Positions 16,923 through 24,953 of a stretch of 64,000 nucleotides of DNA are shown here, in pieces. The translations under genes were made by a program, and so were the position numbers. The notes under the pieces are model-generated. The model had not been told where the DNA came from. It did no database searches and saw only the letters and a program-made list of their open reading frames with translations. Origin of the DNA: Verrucomicrobiota bacterium (GTDB taxonomy: Bacteria; Verrucomicrobiota; Verrucomicrobiia; Opitutales; Opitutaceae); NCBI GenBank assembly GCA_030605125.1, contig JAUWBD010000003.1:17496-81495 (forward strand), given 5' to 3'. Every line of letters starts with the position of its first letter. The stretch's first letter is position 1.

Positions 16923-19900
16923 GCGCGCTCACCCGCAGACGCAGGAAACGCCGCGGCTCGGCGCCCGCCGCCATCATATCGGACACCGTGACCTGTTGCC
17001 CGACCGCGCCCGGATTGGTCGCGATCGCGGTCCAGTTCACCAAGTCCGAGCTCGCCTCGACAAAATAAGTCACGTCGGCCGCGTCGCGCTCGCGACGGAA
17101 ACTCAGCGCCACCCGGCCGTCCTGCCCCGTCGCCACCACCGGCAGGCGCGCGGTCGCGTCGGCCACGTGCGGATTCCCGCCCAGCGCAAACTCGAGCAGG
17201 TTCGACATGCCGTCCTCATCCGGGTCGGCGAGGTCGAGCGACTCCTCCGTGGGCAGCGGATGGCCAAACTCGGCGCGACGCCACGCCTCCATCGCGGTGT
17301 CCGCCCGCACCGTGAGCGTGACCGGGATGTTCACCGCGGGCAGAGCGCCCGAGAGCGGCTGCACCGTGAGCGTGCTCGTATAGGTGCCCGGCGCGCGATC
17401 GATGGAGGAAAAGGTGAGCACGTGGTCCTGCGTCGCCCCGGCCGCGAGATCGATGTTGGCCGAGAGCGGAAGCGCCCACTGGGACAGCGGACGCAGCCGC
17501 AGCGCCCGCCCCGCCGCGATCGCGGACGTGTTGTGGGAAAACTGGTGGAAGCGGGAGCGATCGGAGTTTTGCGCGCCGATCGTGTAGGTGAGGTTGGTGA
17601 ACACGGCGCTGCTGGCGTAGGTGACGAGGATGTCGCCCGACGAGGAGAGCTTCACCTGCAGGTCCACCTGCGCCGGGGTGTTGTTGCCGTTCTGCCGCAC
17701 CGCCGTGTATTGCATCACGAAAGTGTCGGGCGTCGGTCGCCGGAAGTAGGCGCGCGAGGCGGGCGTGCGGTTGTTGTAGAGGCGAAGGTCATCCCAGAGG
17801 AAAAAGATGCTCGCGCCAAAGGTGGGCGCGGGCAGCGCCACGTTGGCGGAGGTGGCGGTGCCGGGGCGCGAGCCGAAGTGGAGCGTGCCGTTGCTCGACA
17901 CCCACACGCCGGTGTAGGTCTCGCCAAAGAGCGGAAAGGTGAAGCCGAGGGGGATCGCGCCCTGCGCGCCGCTCTGGCCGTTCACGTATTGGGTGGTGGT
18001 GTCGTTCTGGTTGTTGAGCTCGGTGATGCCCACGGTGCCGGTCTGGCCGACGAGGTCGCTCCAGACGTAGGCGGGCTTGTCGGCGTCGGTGGAGTTGGAG
18101 GTCGAGGCGGTGTAGCCGATCGTGCCCGGCAGGGTGGCGCGAAAGGTCTGGGACAGCGCGGTCGTGTTGGTGATGGTGAGCGGGTAGCCGAGGCTCACGC
18201 CCACGGGCAGGCTCACGTGGATCGGCGTGGAGTCCACGGCGGCGACGAAATCAGGCGGAGCGAGTTTCCACAGGCCGTAGCAGTTGGTCGCGAACCAGGC
18301 GTGGCGCGTGGTGGGGTGAACGCGCACCCAGGTCGCCTCGCTCGGGCCCTGGCGGCGGCCGTCGGTGGGCGCGGCGCGCAGAGTGAGGTTTTCCCAACTC
18401 GCGCCGCCATCGAGCGAACGGATCACCGAGTTGTCCGCGCGGTAGGTGTCGCGCGAAGAGCCGAGGTAGAGGATGTTCGGGTCGGTCGGGTCCACCGCGA
18501 CGGTGTTGATGCGGGCGCGGCCGCTGAAGAGCCCCGTATCATTCGGCGGATACGGCGAGGCGAGCACGGGCGTGGTGCCGAGGCCGTTCACGTCGAGCGT
18601 GGTGAACATCAGGTCGCGCGTCTGGTTGGTGTTGAGGTTCTCGACCGTGATCCAGGCGCGGCGGCGCACGTGGTCGTAGGCGCAGTCGAGGATGCGGCCG
18701 GAAGCCGTCGCGACCACGGCCCAGGTGGCGCCCTTGTCGGCGGAGCGCACGAGCTGCGAGCCGCCGGTGATGCGCGCGGTGCCAAAGAGCGCGCCGGTGA
18801 GGGGATCGTGCGTGAGCACGCCGTGGCACTTCACGAGGTGCTCGGCGGCGGTCATGTCGGCCCAGGTGGCGCCGCCGTCGGTCGAGCGCCAGTTGGAGGC
18901 GAAGAGGGTTTTCGAGTCGCCGGGCGCGCTCGTGCAGATGTCGAGGCCCGTGAAGGTGAGGCCGGTGCTGACCCAGGAGCCGTTGCGAAAAACGCGGAGC
19001 GTGCGCGTGCCGCCCCAGCTGGTGGCATTGCCGCCGAAGCGGATGCCGGCCGTGGACGCGTGCGCGCCGTAGATGTAGCCGCCCCAGCCGTTGCCCGACA
19101 TGTTGAGGTAGGTCCAGGTGAGGCCGCCGTTGGTGCTGAGCGAGGCGTCGTAGTCCTGGGTGCCGATCATCACCACGTCGGGATTGGTCGGCGAAAAGGT
19201 GAAGGCGCTGCCGAGCATGATGCCGTTGTAGCCGTTGGCGCTCCACGCGAAGGTGGCGCCGCCATCGACACTGCGCGTCACCCAGTCGCCGCCCTCGGCC
19301 CAGGCCTGGCTGGCCACCCAGACGAAGGGAGTGGGGCGGCCGTTGTAGGGCAGGAAGGCGTTTTGGTGGTTGAAGACGATCTGCGTCCAGGTGGCGCCGC
19401 CGTTGCGGGTCGAGAAGGCGCGGTTGTCGTAGTATTGGCCGCGCCAGCGGTTCACGAGGATCTGCTGCGGGTTCTCGGGGTTGACCGCGATGTGGGTGAG
19501 GTTGTCACCGGTCTGGAAGGAAAAGCCCGAGGAGGTCGGGATGGGCGCGAAGGTCACGCCATCATCGGTCGAAACCTGGATCGTCTGGCCCTCGGTGATA
19601 TAGACGGTGCCGGGCGCGACGAACTCGCCGGACGGCGGGGCGGAGAGGCCGCGCACGTGGTTGGCGCGGCGTTGCACGAAGGTGACACCGAAGTCGTCGC
19701 TGGTGTAGAAGCCGGTCGAGTTGGCGAAGTAGAGGCGGCCGTTGGCGCGGTTCACGCCGAGGTGGCCGCGGGTGAAGGCGGCGTTGACCACGGCCCACGT
19801 TTGCCCGCCGTCGTCGCTGCGATGGAGGCCGGTGCTGCCGCCGGAGAAGTAGGCGCGGCGGCTGCGGCCGTCGGTCAGCTTCGTCGTCGGGTCGAAGACG

Positions 19901-20352
19901 AGGTTGCCGATCTCCTCGGTCTCGCGCGATTGGGCGAGCACGCGCGTCCAGGTGAGGCCGCGGTCGCGACTCAGATACACGCCCGTGGTGTTGTTGTGGA
20001 AATCGTTCTTCGAGCCGCCGAGGACGAGGATGTTCTCCGGCGCGGCGGGATCGAAGGCGATCGCGTAGCCGCCGCGCGCGCGAAAGCCGATGTTGGCCGG
20101 CTCCCAGTTGATGCCGTCGAAGCTGCGGAAGAGCCCGCCGACATCGGTGCCGAAGAGGTAGAGGCTGCCGTCCTCGGCCGCGCCGATGGACATGACTTGT
20201 TGCCCGCCCTCGCCGCCGGAGAAACCGCGGTCGCGGATGCCCTGGCTGACGAGCGGCAGGGGCTCCCAGCGCACGGATGCGTGGGCGCCGGCGGCAAGCG
20301 TGAGGCAAAAGCAGAGCAGAACGGCGATGGGGCGAAGGCCGAGCGGGGGCAT
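16918..20352 (-). CDS. Large secreted Asp-box beta-propeller protein (GH74/sialidase-like) with C-terminal modules
   Basis: A 1144-residue protein with signal peptide residues 1-25 (ending AGAHAS). Residues about 26-700 are the propeller: LFGTDVGGLFRSFDG, then many Asp-box turns (SRDRGLTW, SDDGGQTW, STDGGATW-type), ending FATNCYGLWKL. This core is shared with the proteins at 24954 and 52836. GH74-type xyloglucanases and BNR proteins have the same architecture, but no catalytic pair can be assigned. Next comes a nidogen-like beta-sandwich (FPLFGETYTGVWVSSNG, FFLWDDLRLYN) and a choice-of-anchor-type beta domain. The terminal module (GMSNLLEFALGG to RRFLRLRVSAP) is also found in the protein at 28301. 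A minus-strand CGCAACG dyad lies 46 bp before the ATG. Confidence 0.82.
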   Translation of the reverse strand: MPPLGLRPIAVLLCFCLTLAAGAHASVRWEPLPLVSQGIRDRGFSGGEGGQQVMSIGAAEDGSLYLFGTDVGGLFRSFDGINWEPANIGFRARGGYAIAFDPAAPENILVLGGSKNDFHNNTTGVYLSRDRGLTWTRVLAQSRETEEIGNLVFDPTTKLTDGRSRRAYFSGGSTGLHRSDDGGQTWAVVNAAFTRGHLGVNRANGRLYFANSTGFYTSDDFGVTFVQRRANHVRGLSAPPSGEFVAPGTVYITEGQTIQVSTDDGVTFAPIPTSSGFSFQTGDNLTHIAVNPENPQQILVNRWRGQYYDNRAFSTRNGGATWTQIVFNHQNAFLPYNGRPTPFVWVASQAWAEGGDWVTRSVDGGATFAWSANGYNGIMLGSAFTFSPTNPDVVMIGTQDYDASLSTNGGLTWTYLNMSGNGWGGYIYGAHASTAGIRFGGNATSWGGTRTLRVFRNGSWVSTGLTFTGLDICTSAPGDSKTLFASNWRSTDGGATWADMTAAEHLVKCHGVLTHDPLTGALFGTARITGGSQLVRSADKGATWAVVATASGRILDCAYDHVRRRAWITVENLNTNQTRDLMFTTLDVNGLGTTPVLASPYPPNDTGLFSGRARINTVAVDPTDPNILYLGSSRDTYRADNSVIRSLDGGASWENLTLRAAPTDGRRQGPSEATWVRVHPTTRHAWFATNCYGLWKLAPPDFVAAVDSTPIHVSLPVGVSLGYPLTITNTTALSQTFRATLPGTIGYTASTSNSTDADKPAYVWSDLVGQTGTVGITELNNQNDTTTQYVNGQSGAQGAIPLGFTFPLFGETYTGVWVSSNGTLHFGSRPGTATSANVALPAPTFGASIFFLWDDLRLYNNRTPASRAYFRRPTPDTFVMQYTAVRQNGNNTPAQVDLQVKLSSSGDILVTYASSAVFTNLTYTIGAQNSDRSRFHQFSHNTSAIAAGRALRLRPLSQWALPLSANIDLAAGATQDHVLTFSSIDRAPGTYTSTLTVQPLSGALPAVNIPVTLTVRADTAMEAWRRAEFGHPLPTEESLDLADPDEDGMSNLLEFALGGNPHVADATARLPVVATGQDGRVALSFRRERDAADVTYFVEASSDLVNWTAIATNPGAVGQQVTVSDMMAAGAEPRRFLRLRVSAP

Positions 20353-20398
20353 GACAGCGAGGGAGCCTGCCCGCCCGCGGGCCGCGAGCCCCAGCTTA

Positions 20399-20412
20399 CG
20401 CGAGTCGTTGCG
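20399..20412 (-). promoter_or_regulatory. CGCAACG dyad variant
   Basis: On the minus strand it reads CGCAACGACTCGCG, ending 46 bp before the ATG at 20352. This spacing equals that seen at 28241 and nearly that at 59259 and 60499. Confidence 0.42.
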
Positions 20413-20438
20413 CCTCCAACCGGCGACACCCCTTCGCG

Positions 20439-21218
20439 CTACGGCGAGCCTTGCGCGCGGAAGAAGGTCGCGATGCGCGCCCCGCCATCTGCCGGAAACC
20501 GGTGACCGCCGTCGTAGAGCAGGAGCACCGTCTCCGCGCCTCCGGCCGAAAGCGGCGGATACGCCGTCTCACCCGGCGCGGACGGGACTCGCGGCCCGCC
20601 CCCGTTCACCTGAAGCACGCGGTCCATCATCCGCTCCTGCCACGAAAACTTCACCAGCGCGTCGGCCATGCCCGCGATGTGCAGCACCGGGAGCGGGCTC
20701 AAGCGGGCCTCCCGCGCGGCGAGCACCGCACCGGACGGGGCGATCGCCCGCAACGCGGCTTGGCGCTCGGCCCAGAGCAGATAGACGAAAGCGCCGCCAT
20801 TCGAGTGGCCGGTGGCGAACACCTGCCCTGCCGCGCCTCCCGGCTCGCGGGCGAAGTGCTCGCGCAACACGTCGAAAAACCGCAGGTCGCGATCCTCCTG
20901 CGCGCCCGGGCGCACCTGCCAGCCGGCGCGCTTGCCTTCGGCATCCGACAAGGTGCCCGGCGTCGGCAAGCCCTGCGGATACACTACCCGGGCCTGTGGC
21001 CAATGCTCGTGCAGCCGAAAGCTTCGCGCAGCTTGGCGCGAACTGCCCCCGTGGCCGTGAAAAACCAACACCAACGGCGCGTCCGCCCCGTCCGTCCCCC
21101 GCGGCTCGGCCACGAGCGCCGTCCGCTCCACCCCGTCCACCTGCCACGACATCTCCCGCAGGTCCGCCGCGCGCAGGCCGATCACCGCGAACACGAGCCA
21201 GACGCACACGCAGCCCAT
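20439..21218 (-). CDS. Secreted alpha/beta-hydrolase, PHB-depolymerase/feruloyl-esterase-like (LpqC type)
   Basis: A 259-residue protein. The start at 21218 gives a signal peptide (MGCVCVWLVFAVIGLRAADL); a Cys at position 3 or 5 does not make a lipobox. The oxyanion loop is HGHGG (54-58). The nucleophile is S139 in GHSNGG; the acid is probably D186 (GMADALVKF) and the base H239 (DGGHRFP). This is the short secreted esterase family that includes polyhydroxybutyrate depolymerases and feruloyl or acetylxylan esterases. It lies 116 bp downstream of the lactate permease on the same strand. It could therefore release a hydroxy-acid that the permease and dehydrogenase then handle, or deacylate plant polysaccharide. 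Confidence 0.8.
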   Translation of the reverse strand: MGCVCVWLVFAVIGLRAADLREMSWQVDGVERTALVAEPRGTDGADAPLVLVFHGHGGSSRQAARSFRLHEHWPQARVVYPQGLPTPGTLSDAEGKRAGWQVRPGAQEDRDLRFFDVLREHFAREPGGAAGQVFATGHSNGGAFVYLLWAERQAALRAIAPSGAVLAAREARLSPLPVLHIAGMADALVKFSWQERMMDRVLQVNGGGPRVPSAPGETAYPPLSAGGAETVLLLYDGGHRFPADGGARIATFFRAQGSP

Positions 21219-21334
21219 GCGGGCCTTTCCCGCCGCGCCACGTATTGGCCGGAGCAACACGCAAAAACCGGAGCCGGAGCCGAGCATACCTCGCTCAAGA
21301 CGCCGCGCTCTCGCGCCGGGTTTCCCGACCGCCC

Positions 21335-22930
21335 TCACAACGCCAGGGAGACCAGCCCCGCCGCGACGCCATAGAGCAACACGGGGAGCCAGGCGTGGCG
21401 CAGGATCTCGCTCTCCTTGCCCTGCAGGCCCACGACCGAGCAGACCGCGACGATGTTGTGGATGCAGATCATGTTGCCCATCGCGCCGCCCACCGACTGC
21501 AGGGCGAGGATCGTCGTGCGCGAGAGCCCCAGCTCCTCGGCGGTGGCGAACTGGATCCCGCCGAAGGTGAGGTTGGAGACCGTGTTGGAGCCGGAGAAAA
21601 AGGAACCCAGCGCGCCCAGATACACCGCCGCGCCCTGCCACACACCGCCGACCGCGCCCGCCAGGCCATGGCCCAGGGTGTTCGCGGCCGACCCGGCGCC
21701 GCCCGCGGTGAGCAGCTTCACCAGGACCAGCGCGCCGACGAAGGCTCCGATCGGCCGCACCACGCGGCCCAGCGACTCGCGCCAGGCTTCCCGGACCGCG
21801 CGGCCGGGGCTGCGGTAAAGCACAAAAGCCAGGCTGGAAATCAGCACGAACGGCAGCACCGAGGGCACGTAGAGGATCGCGTGCGCCCAGTCCTGCCCGG
21901 TGCCAAAAATGCTCCGCCAGCCGACCACCAGGGAGGCGCTCAGATAGAGCTCGCCCCAGCCGCCCAGCGACAGGTCGAGCGCCGGCGTTTTCGCGGTCAA
22001 CAGGGTTCGCAGCCCGAGGGGTTCGAGCCGCGTGAGCAACAAGACGAGGACCGTGCCCCAGATCGGGAACGTGGCTTTGACCAGGCGGCCCGGACCGCCG
22101 CCCATCCCGGGCTCCGCCGACGTCCGCCGCGCCGCTCCCCCCTTCAATCCAATGCCGCGCCGCGCCGCGAAGACCGAGACGACGAGCGCGCACAGGCCGC
22201 CGACGATGGAGGGAAACTCCACGCTGAAGCGCACCGTCAGCAGATAGGGCGCCATCGTCGCGCCCACGACCAAGGCGATGAACCCGAGATTCTCCCGGAT
22301 CTCGCGCCACGGCACCACCACGCGAAGCGCCAGCAACGGGATGAACAAGGCCGCGCCCGCGTGCATCCACGCGCTCTTCAAACCGATCTCGCGCAACTCC
22401 GCCTCCGTGAGCCCCAGGCCGCCCAGGCCGAACCAGGTCGGCATGCCCACCGCGCCGAAGGAGACCGGCACGGTGTTCATCATGAGGCAAAGCACCACCA
22501 CCGGCAGCGGCGCGAAGCCCAGCCCCACGAGCAGGGGCGCGGCGAGCGCGGCGGGCGTGCCGAAACCGCTCACCCCCTCGACCAGAAACGAGAAGGCCCA
22601 CCCCACGATCATCAGTTGCGCGACGCGGTTGGAGGTGACGCCGTTGAGCCGCTCCCGCACCGTGGCCATCGCGCCGGTGTGCTCCATGGTCTTGAAGAGC
22701 AGCACCGCCCCCAGCACGATCGCGACCGGCGTCAGCGCGGTGAGCAGCCCATCGACGACCGCGGCGTGCACCAGCAGCGGCGGCAGCCGGAAATACACGA
22801 GCAGGATCGCGTAGAGCAGCAGGGCCGCCAGCGGCAGCGCGCGGCTCGACGGCAGGCCGTCGCGCCTGGTCATCCAATGCACGAGCAGCCCGATCGGCAG
22901 ACCCGCGAGGATAAAACCCACGAAGTCCAT
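21335..22930 (-). CDS. lctP: L-lactate/glycolate permease, LctP family
   Basis: A 531-residue integral membrane protein with about 13-14 hydrophobic segments. It starts MDFVGFILAGLPIGLLVHW. Family-typical stretches include LFKTMEHTGAM, FLVEGVSGFGTPAAL, FGAVGMPTWFGLGGLGLTE, FFSGSNTVSNLTFGGIQ and VGGAMGNMICIHNIVAVCSVVGL, the last close to the diagnostic LctP C-terminal region. The length is normal for the family. In LctP proteins it imports lactate or glycolate with protons. It lies 34 bp after the lactate dehydrogenase gene on the same strand, so they are probably co-transcribed. Confidence 0.9.
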   Translation of the reverse strand: MDFVGFILAGLPIGLLVHWMTRRDGLPSSRALPLAALLLYAILLVYFRLPPLLVHAAVVDGLLTALTPVAIVLGAVLLFKTMEHTGAMATVRERLNGVTSNRVAQLMIVGWAFSFLVEGVSGFGTPAALAAPLLVGLGFAPLPVVVLCLMMNTVPVSFGAVGMPTWFGLGGLGLTEAELREIGLKSAWMHAGAALFIPLLALRVVVPWREIRENLGFIALVVGATMAPYLLTVRFSVEFPSIVGGLCALVVSVFAARRGIGLKGGAARRTSAEPGMGGGPGRLVKATFPIWGTVLVLLLTRLEPLGLRTLLTAKTPALDLSLGGWGELYLSASLVVGWRSIFGTGQDWAHAILYVPSVLPFVLISSLAFVLYRSPGRAVREAWRESLGRVVRPIGAFVGALVLVKLLTAGGAGSAANTLGHGLAGAVGGVWQGAAVYLGALGSFFSGSNTVSNLTFGGIQFATAEELGLSRTTILALQSVGGAMGNMICIHNIVAVCSVVGLQGKESEILRHAWLPVLLYGVAAGLVSLAL

Positions 22931-22964
22931 GCGCGTTTCCCCCGTCCGGCGCGGCCGCCCGGCC

Positions 22965-23975
22965 TCAGACCACCACGCGCTCCTCGACCAAGGCGCCCTC
23001 GGCGACGAAGCGCCGGATGCTGTCGAGCGTCACCGAGGCGATGGCGTGCAGGGCCTCGTCGGTGAGAAAGGCCTGGTGCGAGGTGATCAACACGTTCGGG
23101 AACGTGAGCAGGCGCGAGAGCACGTCGTCCTTGAGGCCGGCGCCCGAGTGGTCCTCGAAAAACACGCCCTCCTCCTCCTCGTAAACATCCAGCGCCACGC
23201 CGCCCAGCCGGCCGGCCTTGAGCGCCTTGATGATCGCGCCGCTGTCCACCAGCTTGCCGCGGCTCGTGTTGACGAGGTAGGCGCCGGGCTTCATCCGCGC
23301 GAGCGAGCCGGCGTTGAGCAGATGGTGCGTCTTCGGGGTCAGCGGCAGGTGCAGGCTCACCACGTCGCTGCGTTCCAGCAGCGTATCCATCTCGCAATAC
23401 TCGATCGCATGGCGCGCCGCCCAATCCTCGTCGCGGAAGGGATCGTAGGCGATCACCCGGCAGCCGAAGCCGCGGAAAATCTCCGCCGTGATGCGGCCGA
23501 TCTTGCCGGTGCCGACGATGCCGACCGTCTTGCCGTGCAGATCGAAGCCGACGAGCCCGCCGAGCGAGAAGTTCATTTCGCGGACGCGGTTGTAGGCGCG
23601 ATGGATCTTCCGGTTCAGCGCCAGCAGGAGCGCGACCGTGTGCTCGGCCACCGCGTGGGGCGAATAGGCCGGCACGCGGACCACGCGAATGCCCAGCTCC
23701 CGGGCCACCGCGGCGTCCACGTTGTTGAAGCCGGCGCAGCGCAGCGCCACCAGGCGCACCCCGGCCTGCGCGAGCCCCCGCAGACAGGCGGCGTCCACCT
23801 TGTCGTTCACGAACACGCACACCGCGTCGCAGCCCTCGGCGGACCGGGCGTTGGAGGTGTTGAGCCGAAACTCGTGGAACCGGATCTCGAGACCCGCGGC
23901 CTTGTTCTCCCGAAGGAAGTATTCCCGATCATAAGGCTTCGTGTCGTAAAAAGCGATCTTGGCGACGGAACTCAT
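22965..23975 (-). CDS. ldhA: D-lactate dehydrogenase (2-hydroxyacid dehydrogenase)
   Basis: A 336-residue protein, the usual LdhA length. ATG 23975 (MSSVAKIAFYDTKPYDREYF) is the family start; an upstream in-frame ATG would add 27 unlikely residues. The NAD-binding motif is GTGKIG (155-160). The catalytic residues are Arg239 in NTSRG, an acidic residue in DVYEEEE (about 266-268) and His300 in TSHQAFLT. It is NAD-dependent and interconverts pyruvate and D-lactate. With the permease downstream, the pair may serve lactate uptake and oxidation, or export during fermentation. Confidence 0.9.
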   Translation of the reverse strand: MSSVAKIAFYDTKPYDREYFLRENKAAGLEIRFHEFRLNTSNARSAEGCDAVCVFVNDKVDAACLRGLAQAGVRLVALRCAGFNNVDAAVARELGIRVVRVPAYSPHAVAEHTVALLLALNRKIHRAYNRVREMNFSLGGLVGFDLHGKTVGIVGTGKIGRITAEIFRGFGCRVIAYDPFRDEDWAARHAIEYCEMDTLLERSDVVSLHLPLTPKTHHLLNAGSLARMKPGAYLVNTSRGKLVDSGAIIKALKAGRLGGVALDVYEEEEGVFFEDHSGAGLKDDVLSRLLTFPNVLITSHQAFLTDEALHAIASVTLDSIRRFVAEGALVEERVVV

Positions 23976-24278
23976 GGTAAGGGAGGGGCTAAGGTTTTCC
24001 TGACGAAAGACCAACTCGAACCCCCTTCGCCAACCCGAGGCGGCGTCCACCGTCAACCCGATCAGGAAGCGTTTCCCGCCGGGGCTTGGAACTATAAGGC
24101 GCCATCATGCGGCCTCCCCCTCGCCGCAGCGCGGCGCGCCGCCGGAGTCGCCCCGTGATGCCGCCCGGCCTCCGCGCGGTCGCACGCCAAAAACAAACAG
24201 ACCGCGGCCCTTTCGGGACCGCGGTCGCGGGCGGCGGGCGGGCGCCGGCCCCGCCGGAGAAGAAAGCGCGCCCTGGCC
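23976..24278. other. 303-bp non-coding gap upstream of the lactate genes
   Basis: It holds the lactate-operon promoter region at its left side and the minus-strand terminator at 24189-24226. I see no gene in it. Confidence 0.55.
24189..24226 (-). terminator. Rho-independent terminator of the small secreted protein gene
   Basis: Read on the minus strand: stem GACCGCGG/CCGCGGTC with an inner CCC-GAAA-GGG tetraloop helix, then TGTTTGTTTTT. It lies 53 bp after the stop of the gene at 24279. Confidence 0.85.
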
Positions 24279-24764
24279 CTACTTGGCCGGCACGACGGAG
24301 ATCGCCTGCACCGTCACGCCCACGGTCTGCCCGGGGGTAAAGGTGCCCTGGAGCTGCACGTTTTTCACCTCGCCGCCTTTCGCCCGCGCCGCCTCGCCGA
24401 TGGGAAAGCGCAGCGTCGTGAACTTGTCGTAAGAGAGCTTGCTCAGGTCGATCGACCACTCCTGCACGTTCGGGATCTTCAGCAACACCGATCCGGCGCT
24501 ATTTCCCGGAGCCAGACGGATTGTGATCTCGATCGCCGCGATCGAGCTCACGTCGTATCCGTTGTTCAGATACAGTCCGGCGCCGCCGTCGGCCGGCCCC
24601 AGGATGGTGGTGCCGTCCTTGTCGATGCGCTGGGTCGCGCCGATGTTTTGCCACTTTTCGTAGCCGTAGGTGAAGCCGGAGCCCTTGAAGTTGCCAAGGG
24701 ACTCGGCGCTGAGCGACGCCACGCCGGCGGCGAGGGCGAGAAGGAGAACGGGGAGGAGGCGCAT
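24279..24764 (-). CDS. Small secreted protein with FTYGYE-type beta-sandwich domain
   Basis: A 161-residue protein with signal peptide residues 1-21 (MRLLPVLLLALAAGVASLSA). The mature part is one domain: NFKGSGFTYGYEKWQNIGA, ILGPADGGAGLYLN, IAAIEITIRLAPGNSAG and VKNVQLQGTFTPGQTV. The same domain forms the C-terminal half of the protein at 59320 ([27 protein letters not shown]). The strand pattern is like a carbohydrate-binding jelly roll, but I cannot assign a named family. It is divergent from the propeller gene at 24954 and has its own terminator. A minus-strand CGCAACG dyad lies 64 bp before the ATG. Confidence 0.78.
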   Translation of the reverse strand: MRLLPVLLLALAAGVASLSAESLGNFKGSGFTYGYEKWQNIGATQRIDKDGTTILGPADGGAGLYLNNGYDVSSIAAIEITIRLAPGNSAGSVLLKIPNVQEWSIDLSKLSYDKFTTLRFPIGEAARAKGGEVKNVQLQGTFTPGQTVGVTVQAISVVPAK

Positions 24765-24828
24765 TGGTCGGAGTAGGTTTCGGAAGCAGCCAACACCTCG
24801 CCGTCCTGGGCGGCAAGGCGCCCCGCGG

Positions 24829-24842
24829 CGCAGCTCGTTGCG
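24829..24842 (-). promoter_or_regulatory. CGCAACG dyad variant
   Basis: On the minus strand it reads CGCAACGAGCTGCG, 64 bp before the ATG at 24764. One arm mismatch. Confidence 0.35.
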
Positions 24843-24886
24843 CTGGCGCCCCGCCCGCCGCGCCTTCGTCGCGATCGCGCCCGCGT

Positions 24887-24906
24887 TTCCGCAAGGGCTT
24901 GCGGAA
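24887..24906 (+). promoter_or_regulatory. Extended CGCAA-N4-TTGCG dyad
   Basis: TTCCGCAAGGGCTTGCGGAA is a perfect palindrome with a GGGC centre. Its core TTGCG ends 50 bp before the ATG at 24954. Confidence 0.45.
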
Positions 24907-24953
24907 TACTCCGGTGGCGCTTCCCACCCCGCGATCGCTTCGCTTCCTTCTCC

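Noticed and set aside
16996..20505. A 1169-codon plus-strand open frame opposite the propeller gene
   Set aside because: Arg/Gly/Val-rich with no recognisable motif; the minus-strand frame carries Asp boxes, a signal peptide and a terminal module.
22011..22040. GGTTCGAGCC, resembling a tRNA T-arm
   Set aside because: It lies inside the lactate permease gene; no acceptor, D-arm or anticodon arm can be built around it.
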